Source of the DNA: Porphyromonadaceae bacterium UBA7572
Lineage (GTDB): Bacteria > Bacteroidota > Bacteroidia > Bacteroidales > Muribaculaceae
DNA: 12,530 nucleotides
Reading direction: 5' to 3'
Assembly (NCBI GenBank): GCA_002476625.1
Contig: DLLC01000036.1
Span: 10,253 to 22,782, forward strand
The notes beneath the pieces are model-generated. The model was not told the origin of the DNA and did not search any database. It saw only the letters and a program-made list of their open reading frames with translations. Shown in pieces: positions 1 through 5,290 of the stretch. Position numbers and translations under genes: made by a program. Position 1 is the first letter of the stretch. Every line of letters starts with the position of its first letter.

Positions 1-32
1 AGAAGTGGTCTGCTTCTTTCCCCTATATTATG

Positions 33-60
33 CAAAGATACTTATTTTTTACTTTATCAA
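33..60 (-). promoter_or_regulatory. Possible Bacteroidota promoter for a gene off the left edge
   Basis: Read on the minus strand, TATCTTTG (40 to 33) fits the Bacteroidota -7 consensus TAnnTTTG. A TTG lies 17 bases upstream (60 to 58), slightly closer than the usual spacing of about 19. It would drive a leftward gene outside the window. It lies beyond the fabD terminator hairpin, so it would start a separate transcript. The motif is short and the target gene is not visible, so this is only a plausible call. Confidence 0.35.
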
Positions 61-78
61 TCTGTATTTTCCAAAGAA

Positions 79-118
79 AAAAGGCACTGCTTTGCGGGGA
101 GCATAAGCAGTGCCTTTT
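79..118 (-). terminator. Rho-independent terminator of fabD
   Basis: A perfect 13-base inverted repeat (79-91 pairs with 106-118, core GGCACTGC) encloses a 14-base loop. It starts 43 bases past the fabD stop. Read on the minus strand the stem runs into a T-rich tract (the complement of the A-rich 73-82), the classic intrinsic terminator layout. The plus-strand side also ends in TTTT, so it might work in both directions. Confidence 0.85.
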
Positions 119-160
119 ATGTAGTGTTTTAAAATTATTCTTTTACAGAAGTGGTGAGGA

Positions 161-1039
161 TCACTGACGGCCTGAAACTGCCACATCGCGGTAAGTGCGG
201 CCAATCAGACCTTGAAGCACTTTGCCAGGACCCACTTCCACAGCCTCGGTCATGCCGTCTTCTTTCATTTTTGCCATAATTTGGCTCCAGCGAACGGGAG
301 CGGTGAGCTGCTTGATGAGGTTGGCCTTGATTTCTTCAGGGTCGGTGTGAGGCTGCGCGTCCACATCTTGGTAGATAGGGCAGACTGGGGTGGAGAAGTT
401 GGCTTCATGGATAGCCTTCTCCAACTCTTCGCGAGCGGGTTCCATGAGTGGAGAGTGGAATGCGCCACCCACTTTCAGTGGAAGAGCGCGTTTCGCTCCT
501 GCTTCCTTGAATTTTGCGCAAGCTGCCTCAATGGCGTCGAATGTGCCAGAAATCACCACCTGTCCTGGGCAGTTGTAGTTGGCTGGAATGCACACACCTT
601 CAATCGTGGCGCAGATCTCCTCCACCTTCTCATCAGGTAGGCCAATGATTGCGGCCATGGTAGAAGGTGTGGCTTCGCATGCTTTTTGCATAGCGAGTGC
701 ACGGGCCTCCACAAGTTTCAAGCCGTCCACGAAGGATAGGGCTCCGGCAGCCACGAGGGCAGAAAACTCGCCGAGGGAGTGGCCTGCCACCATATCGGGC
801 TTAAATTCATCACCAAGGGTCTTGGCAAGAATTACAGAGTGGAGGAATACGGCAGGCTGAGTGACCTTAGTCTGCTTTAGGTCTTCCTCTGTGCCTTCAA
901 ACATGAGGTCGGTGATGCGGAAACCAAGCACCTCATTAGCTTTTTCAAACATTTCTTTAGCTTCAGCGTTGTTTTCGTAAAGGTCTTTGCCCATACCCAC
1001 GAACTGTGCGCCTTGTCCAGGAAATACAAATGCTTTCAT
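161..1039 (-). CDS. fabD: Malonyl-CoA:ACP transacylase (FabD)
   Basis: This cytoplasmic enzyme moves the malonyl group from CoA to acyl carrier protein, giving malonyl-ACP for type II fatty acid synthesis. At 292 residues it is full length for the family. The N-terminal FPGQGAQ motif is at residues 6-12. The nucleophile elbow GHSLGE (86-91) places the catalytic serine at 88. Arg113 in the EARALAMQ segment fits the malonate-binding arginine, and GAFHS (192-196) supplies the catalytic His195. NCPGQVVISG (156-165) is another family signature. The ATG start directly precedes the FPGQGAQ strand, so the start is secure. It is transcribed alone, divergent from the membrane protein gene at 1222, with a -7-like box about 43 bases upstream and a strong terminator downstream. 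No other fab gene lies beside it in the window. Confidence 0.97.
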   Translation of the reverse strand: MKAFVFPGQGAQFVGMGKDLYENNAEAKEMFEKANEVLGFRITDLMFEGTEEDLKQTKVTQPAVFLHSVILAKTLGDEFKPDMVAGHSLGEFSALVAAGALSFVDGLKLVEARALAMQKACEATPSTMAAIIGLPDEKVEEICATIEGVCIPANYNCPGQVVISGTFDAIEAACAKFKEAGAKRALPLKVGGAFHSPLMEPAREELEKAIHEANFSTPVCPIYQDVDAQPHTDPEEIKANLIKQLTAPVRWSQIMAKMKEDGMTEAVEVGPGKVLQGLIGRTYRDVAVSGRQ

Positions 1040-1081
1040 ATTCGTAATATTTAAATTAAAGAAATTTTTCTATATTTTGGG

Positions 1082-1089
1082 CAAAGTTA
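1082..1089 (-). promoter_or_regulatory. Putative fabD promoter, -7 box
   Basis: On the minus strand TAACTTTG matches the Bacteroidota -7 consensus TAnnTTTG. It is 43-50 bases upstream of the fabD ATG, which would give a leader of roughly 35 bases. No convincing TTTG -33 element is seen at the expected distance, so the call rests on one octamer in the right place. Confidence 0.5.
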
Positions 1090-1166
1090 ATAAAAACTTT
1101 TCACCTTGCGCACATCTATTTCAGAAAAATTTCACTAATAAATTTTACATTTAGAGATTATACCAC

Positions 1167-1174
1167 TAATTTTG
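1167..1174 (+). promoter_or_regulatory. Putative promoter of the 438-residue membrane protein gene, -7 box
   Basis: TAATTTTG matches TAnnTTTG and lies 48 bases before the ATG at 1222, implying a leader of about 40 bases. The -33 region is AT-rich without a clean TTTG. With the fabD box at 1082-1089 it would make 1040-1221 a divergent promoter region. Confidence 0.45.
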
Positions 1175-1221
1175 TGATCGTTATAACCTGATTAATATCG
1201 ATTTAAACCTGTATTTAACTG

Positions 1222-2538
1222 ATGAGACGACTATTTTATGTGATTGGCGTTTTTGCCGTTTTGTTTATTGGAAATGCTGTGATTGGATCCGACCGTCTAT
1301 GGAACTATGTGGATTACGCTGCTATAAGCGAGCAAACCGCAATGGATAGCGCGAGAGATGTGACGGTGTGTATGCCAACAGTAATGACCGTTAAGGGCAC
1401 GCCTCGGCTGGTGAAATTGAAAAAAGGCGACAAGGTGAAGCTGCTCGCTCGCTATCAGGAGTACCTTGTGCCATTGGTGCGCAGCGGTGATTATCTCCCT
1501 ACATTTGATTTTTTAGTGATGCTGTCCGACAGCACCATCTGTAAAGGAAAACTGCCAGAAGCATTGATTGGCGCCACCGCAGTGGTGAGAGGAAAAGAAA
1601 TGAAGGTGACGGGGGTTAAAGCTGCGAAATCGGTGGGTTATGAGCTTGGCGGAAAGTGGAAGCAGAGTAAGTATGGATTCTGGGTGCTTCTGGCCGACGG
1701 GTCACGATTGGCTTTCGAACAGCTTACTTGGAAGCGTATTGGTTATATTTCCTATAATGCCCGCGGACGCTGGACGCCTTCGCCTAAGAAATTCATTGTT
1801 CCTCAAGAGATGGCCGAGAAGCGATACACACTTGACGATACAATAGAGAAGAAAATGGGAAGCCGCCCTATGGGGTACTATAAACCGCGCAATGGTTTTA
1901 CCGACAGTAGTCACTTCAAGGCATGGTCGGCACGAGGTGTGGCTGGCGTGGTGGAGGGTGTGATTCTGTTCATCATCCTCACATGGCTCCCCTTGGCGGT
2001 TCATAAAGTGGTGTATCGCTTGCCGGGTAAGAACTGGTGGATTATATTTCTTTCATGGGTGGCGCTGATAGGTGTGTCTGTGATGCTGTACGTCTATTTT
2101 GTGACATCTATTTTTAATTGCTTATTTTTTATTATCACCCTTCTGTCGGTGCTGCATGTGAAAGCCGACGTGGAGGGCAGCAGGTGCAAATACTGTGGAG
2201 GCGTTGACTGCTTGCGTCAGGTGGCGGGGTCTCCGAAGAAAGCCTACACTTGGTGGGGCGGCTGGCGTAAAGGCGAGGAAAAGGTTGGTGAAGTGGTAGA
2301 GACTACTGTGCGCGGCGGTGTAACTGAAAGCACCACGCGTCAAGGTATTTACAAAAATGTGGAGACCCGCACACTTCATAAAACTTCCACTTGGGGCGAG
2401 GCCTATGTGTGCGAAAAGTGTCATGCGCGGTATGAATATATGCGTAGGTCCGACACGCTCAGCAGTGCACAGACGCGCAATCTTGAGAGCGATGATGATG
2501 CTATCAACAGGGAAAAGAGTAAGCATGACATGATTTAG
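1222..2538 (+). CDS. Unrecognised membrane protein with a split zinc-ribbon-like C-terminus
   Basis: I do not recognise this 438-residue protein. Visible parts, in order: a hydrophobic N-terminal segment (about 4-21) that could be a signal peptide or anchor; a largely polar, beta-looking region (about 45-235) that includes KKGDKVKLLARY, reminiscent of SH3-like strands; three further membrane segments (about 243-263, 272-292 and 296-313); then a soluble tail. The tail has CKYC (322-325) and CEKC (397-400), two Cys pairs 71 residues apart that could form one zinc ribbon around a Thr/Arg/Val-rich beta insert. The C-terminus is charged. If the first segment stays in the membrane, four spans would put both termini on one side, probably the cytoplasm, with the 45-235 domain in the periplasm. 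It precedes tatA by about 90 bases on the same strand, but tatA has its own candidate promoter, so a link to Tat is only positional. Codon use and frame look intact. Confidence 0.8.
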   Translation: MRRLFYVIGVFAVLFIGNAVIGSDRLWNYVDYAAISEQTAMDSARDVTVCMPTVMTVKGTPRLVKLKKGDKVKLLARYQEYLVPLVRSGDYLPTFDFLVMLSDSTICKGKLPEALIGATAVVRGKEMKVTGVKAAKSVGYELGGKWKQSKYGFWVLLADGSRLAFEQLTWKRIGYISYNARGRWTPSPKKFIVPQEMAEKRYTLDDTIEKKMGSRPMGYYKPRNGFTDSSHFKAWSARGVAGVVEGVILFIILTWLPLAVHKVVYRLPGKNWWIIFLSWVALIGVSVMLYVYFVTSIFNCLFFIITLLSVLHVKADVEGSRCKYCGGVDCLRQVAGSPKKAYTWWGGWRKGEEKVGEVVETTVRGGVTESTTRQGIYKNVETRTLHKTSTWGEAYVCEKCHARYEYMRRSDTLSSAQTRNLESDDDAINREKSKHDMI

Positions 2539-2584
2539 CCATTGTTTTTTATTTTGCAGGCTTTTAAGTTGGCGAAAAAAATGC

Positions 2585-2592
2585 TACCTTTG
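2585..2592 (+). promoter_or_regulatory. Putative tatA promoter, -7 box
   Basis: TACCTTTG matches TAnnTTTG in the 88-base gap between the membrane protein gene and tatA. A start a few bases downstream would leave a leader of roughly 28 bases before the ATG at 2627. No TTTG sits at the ideal -33 distance. The nearest TTG (2569-2571) is too close and TTTG 2553-2556 is too far. Confidence 0.45.
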
Positions 2593-2626
2593 TGAATAAT
2601 AATTGACATACAGATTAGTGAAAATA

Positions 2627-2866
2627 ATGACTATGCTAAATTCTATATTTTTATTATTTGGAAATCTTGGCACCGGCGAGCTCATTGTGATTGTGCTGGT
2701 GATTCTGCTTCTGTTTGGCGGTAAAAAGATACCAGAACTGATGAAGGGCATTGGCAAAGGTGTGAAGAGTTTCAAGCAAGGGCTTAATGAGGTGGAGGAT
2801 GAAATCAAAAAAGCCTCTGACGATGACGACATTTCGAAGCTCAACTCTAAGTCGGATAAAAAATAA
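2627..2866 (+). CDS. tatA: Sec-independent translocase protein TatA/E
   Basis: TatA subunits assemble with substrate-loaded TatC to form the path through which folded twin-arginine proteins cross the inner membrane. The 79 residues show the standard plan: a short N-terminus, one membrane helix (about 17-30), the hinge FGGKKIPEL (30-38), an amphipathic helix rich in Gly/Lys (about 39-54), and an acidic then basic tail with a run of four Asp (65-68). An in-frame TTG at 2603 could extend it, but ATG 2627 (or ATG 2633, two residues shorter) fits family length better and leaves room for the -7 box at 2585. tatC follows after 107 bases on the same strand. No separate tatB is present, as is common in Bacteroidota, so this protein may cover both roles. 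Confidence 0.93.
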   Translation: MTMLNSIFLLFGNLGTGELIVIVLVILLLFGGKKIPELMKGIGKGVKSFKQGLNEVEDEIKKASDDDDISKLNSKSDKK

Positions 2867-2973
2867 TCTTTTCTTGCTTGTCAATTAAGTGGGTGTGAGC
2901 GTGTTTTGCGTCCACTCCTTGTTGTGTGCATGATAATGTGTTATTAGACGTTATTTAACGATCACGAGAATAG

Positions 2974-3798
2974 ATGGCCGTCAAAGAAGAAAACGAGCAG
3001 CTTAAGCAAATGTCGCTCTGGGACCATGTGGATGCCCTAAGGGCTGTGCTCATTAAAATGGTAGTGACGCTTGTGGTGGTGGCAGGTGTGCTGTTTGTGT
3101 ACATGCCCGATATTTTCGACAAGGTGATTCTCGCTCCATGTCGGGGTGATTTTGTGTTATACCGATTTTTTGCCGACCTTACCTCTGGCATTCCTTTTTT
3201 TCCGCAGTTTACAACCAGCGGCTTCGAAGTGAAACTGATTAATATTCAGCTTGCTTCACAATTCTTCATTCACATGTCATCATCGTTCTGGTTGGCGTTG
3301 GTTGTGACATTTCCGGTGATGCTATATTTTTTGTGGACTTTCGTAAGTCCAGCCTTGTATCCTAGCGAGAAGAAGGGATTTAAGAAGGCGTTTGCCATCG
3401 GTAATGTGATGTTTTTGCTGGGATTGGCCGTGGGCTACTTCATTGTGTTTCCCATCACCTTGCGATTTTTGGCCGACTACCATGTGAGTGAGCTTGTGCC
3501 TAACCAAATATCGCTCGACAGCTATATGGACACATTCTTGATGCTCATCTTTATTATGGGCATTGTGTTTGAAATGCCATTGTTGGCATGGCTTCTTGGC
3601 AAAATAGGCATTCTGCACCGCGAATTTTTCAAGAAATACCGCAGGCACGCCATCGTGATTCTGCTGATTCTTGCGGCGGTGATTACTCCCACTGGCGACC
3701 CGTTCACACTCGCTGTGGTGTTCTTGCCCATCTATCTGCTCTATGAGCTGAGCGCATTTCTTGTGAAGCCAGATGCCGCCGCCGATGGAATAGCTTGA
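2974..3798 (+). CDS. tatC: Twin-arginine translocase subunit TatC
   Basis: TatC is the inner-membrane receptor for twin-arginine signal peptides. At 274 residues it shows six predicted membrane segments: about 24-44, 103-123, 140-162, 185-207, 226-239 and 241-262. Family landmarks are SPALYPSEKK (125-134), where Glu132 matches the signal-binding E103 of E. coli; GIVFEMPLL (196-204) in helix 4; and ITPTGDP (237-243) between helices 5 and 6. The N-terminal motif usually written HxxELR reads HVDALR here (18-23). The glutamate equivalent to E. coli E15 is therefore alanine, with an aspartate one position earlier. A long first periplasmic loop (about 45-102) precedes helix 2. It is probably co-transcribed with tatA, since no TAnnTTTG box was found in the 107-base gap. 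It ends 16 bases from the convergent lipoprotein gene. Confidence 0.96.
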   Translation: MAVKEENEQLKQMSLWDHVDALRAVLIKMVVTLVVVAGVLFVYMPDIFDKVILAPCRGDFVLYRFFADLTSGIPFFPQFTTSGFEVKLINIQLASQFFIHMSSSFWLALVVTFPVMLYFLWTFVSPALYPSEKKGFKKAFAIGNVMFLLGLAVGYFIVFPITLRFLADYHVSELVPNQISLDSYMDTFLMLIFIMGIVFEMPLLAWLLGKIGILHREFFKKYRRHAIVILLILAAVITPTGDPFTLAVVFLPIYLLYELSAFLVKPDAAADGIA

Positions 3799-3814
3799 AT
3801 AAAGTGACAGTGTA

Positions 3815-4462
3815 TCAGCTGTTCACTGTAATGTGGTAGCATTTTTGGTTCTCCTCCATCAGCACCCAGCATTTTTTCTGCATTCGAAGGCGGTAGAGGA
3901 TGTGGCCCAAAAGATATTTCAGTTCTTTCTGGGAAAGGTCTTTTCCTGGAGCCTTGTCGAATTTTTTGCTTGGATAGAAGTTGTTGTGCGCAATATCGAA
4001 AGTGGTGGCATAGCAGTGTGCCGACTTTTCTGTGGCGTTGTTGTTCCTTTTCACAAGGTTTTTCACGTCGTTAAGTGTGCGAAGCATCGAAGTGACGTGT
4101 ATGCAGTAAGGGCGAGCGCCGCGGGCAGCAAGCGAATCCTGAAAACTGTGCGTGATTTCCATCAGCAGCACTTTCGCATTGTGTGTGAGATAGGGCACAG
4201 AGTGGGTGAGGGGCTCTATAATGAGCGTTGAGTCGTCCGACTCCACTTTCTCCAGCTCTTTCACCGACTCGAATTGGGTCTGCCTGTCGGCGATTGGCGT
4301 GATGCCGTATTTTTCCGCAGCAGGAATTTGGGTGTCGTTGTAGTCGTCATACCTGAATTCCTTTTCGGCTTTCTGCTCCTCTTTTTTATCTTCTTCCTGT
4401 TGGCTATTGTTGCAGGCAAAAAGAGCTGTAACAGCTACAGCCATATAAATAAGTCTTTTCAT
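3815..4462 (-). CDS. DUF5715-like lipoprotein with a peptidase M15-like motif
   Basis: This 215-residue protein begins with a lipoprotein signal peptide ending LFAC, with Cys17 as the lipidation site. Phe at -2 is less usual. A Gln/Glu/Lys linker follows (18-35). The folded part (about 85-215) has TSMLRT (124-129, Arg128), SAHCYATTFDI (147-157, His149 and Asp156) and CYHITV (208-213, His210). The order R, SxH...D, H is that of the zinc D-Ala-D-Ala or L,D-carboxypeptidases of family M15. The usual Gly-x-Ala between His and Asp is replaced, as I recall for DUF5715, so activity is uncertain. A peptidoglycan-related envelope role is inference. It follows the flavoprotein gene by 53 bases on the same strand and may be co-transcribed with it. 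A poor -7 match (TAAATTTC, about 4474-4481) could be its own promoter. It converges on tatC. Confidence 0.85.
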   Translation of the reverse strand: MKRLIYMAVAVTALFACNNSQQEEDKKEEQKAEKEFRYDDYNDTQIPAAEKYGITPIADRQTQFESVKELEKVESDDSTLIIEPLTHSVPYLTHNAKVLLMEITHSFQDSLAARGARPYCIHVTSMLRTLNDVKNLVKRNNNATEKSAHCYATTFDIAHNNFYPSKKFDKAPGKDLSQKELKYLLGHILYRLRMQKKCWVLMEENQKCYHITVNS

Positions 4463-4515
4463 TTCCCTATTGTGTGAAATTTATATGTAAACGTTTGGCG
4501 CGTGTGCTTTTCTGC

Positions 4516-5139
4516 TTATCTGATGAAATTGGTTTTTGCTTCTGTTTCCACTGCCGGCAGTGTGATGCCCGCATCTTTTCCTGCCTTTATGCTCTTGAGA
4601 AGCCATGCCATGTTTTTGCCGAGATTACGCATCACCTGCATTCCTTCCAAATCCTGACGCACTTCCTCTGGCGTGTTGCCATGCACGCTGTTCCAGTATG
4701 TGGAGCTTACCACAGGCATGTTGCTGATGGTGAAATATTTGTTCAGCGCATCGAATGAGGCGCTGGCTCCGCCACGGCGGCAACTCACTACTGCGGCGGC
4801 AGGCTTGAAGGCTAAGTAACTTTTGTGCGAATAGAACAGACGATCCATGAACGCTAACATAGCGCCGTTAGGACTCGCAAAATACACTGGGCTGCCGAAG
4901 ATGAAGCCATCGAACTGCTCCAGCTCCGAGCCTAACACGTTCACCATATCGGTGTCGATGGCACAGTGCCCTGCGCTTTTACAGTAGCCACAAGCCACAC
5001 ACCCCGATATGGGCTTGCTTCCTATCCATGATATTTTTGTGCCGATACCATATTCGTTAAGCGATTTTGCCACTTCTTGAAGTGCTGTGGCTGTGCAGCC
5101 TTTCACGTGTGGACTGCCATTGATGAGTAGTACTTTCAT
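4516..5139 (-). CDS. Flavodoxin-fold NAD(P)H-dependent FMN reductase / iron-sulfur flavoprotein
   Basis: This is a 207-residue cytoplasmic redox protein of the NADPH-dependent FMN reductase family. The first strand runs into the FMN-phosphate loop INGSPHVKGCT (6-16). GSPVYFASPNG (82-92) is the second flavin-contacting loop. Between them, C47-x2-C50-x2-C53-x5-C59 matches the compact cysteine motif (CX2CX2CX4-7C) of iron-sulfur flavoproteins, which bind a [4Fe-4S] cluster, so electron transfer between cluster and FMN is likely. The true partner is unknown. The reading frame is open upstream to 5253, but the extra 38 residues are unlike the family and cross the promoter region. ATG 5139, giving MKVLLINGSP, is the normal start. 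It is divergent from tamB and probably leads a small operon with the lipoprotein gene downstream. Confidence 0.9.
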   Translation of the reverse strand: MKVLLINGSPHVKGCTATALQEVAKSLNEYGIGTKISWIGSKPISGCVACGYCKSAGHCAIDTDMVNVLGSELEQFDGFIFGSPVYFASPNGAMLAFMDRLFYSHKSYLAFKPAAAVVSCRRGGASASFDALNKYFTISNMPVVSSTYWNSVHGNTPEEVRQDLEGMQVMRNLGKNMAWLLKSIKAGKDAGITLPAVETEAKTNFIR

Positions 5140-5160
5140 AAAGCAGATAATTTTCACTTG

Positions 5161-5168
5161 CAAAGTTA
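5161..5168 (-). promoter_or_regulatory. Putative promoter of the flavoprotein gene, -7 box
   Basis: Read on the minus strand, TAACTTTG fits TAnnTTTG and ends 21 bases before the ATG at 5139, so the leader would be short (about 15 bases). This supports the start at 5139 over the upstream one at 5253. The same octamer precedes fabD. No good -33 TTTG is visible. Confidence 0.5.
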
Positions 5169-5186
5169 CAAAAAAATGTTTTCGCA

Positions 5187-5219
5187 TTTGGAATTGTTGC
5201 CTGAAAATTCGTAAATTTG
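5187..5219 (+). promoter_or_regulatory. Putative tamB-tamL operon promoter
   Basis: TTTG (5187-5190) and TAAATTTG (5212-5219) form a -33/-7 pair of Bacteroidota type with a 21-base spacer, slightly long. Transcription would begin near 5226, leaving a leader of about 65 bases before GTG 5291. It lies back to back with the flavoprotein box at 5161-5168, so the two -33 regions overlap. Confidence 0.55.
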
Positions 5220-5290
5220 TAGAATATGTGGGCCATTTGCTCGAATTTGGCAAATGCTGGCAAATCGCCCTCTTTTAGTGTGGATTACAA

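Noticed and set aside
2603..2626. TTG start for tatA at 2603
   Set aside because: It adds eight residues with no family match, and two ATG codons (2627, 2633) follow at the usual position before the membrane helix.
3807..3829. Hairpin ACAGTG/CACTGT between the convergent tatC and lipoprotein gene ends as a shared terminator
   Set aside because: The stem is only six bases, the loop is eleven, part lies inside the lipoprotein coding end, and no T-run follows on either strand.
5140..5253. N-terminal extension of the flavoprotein from 5253
   Set aside because: The extra 38 residues do not resemble the family and cover the promoter boxes of both genes. The family's normal N-terminus starts exactly at 5139.
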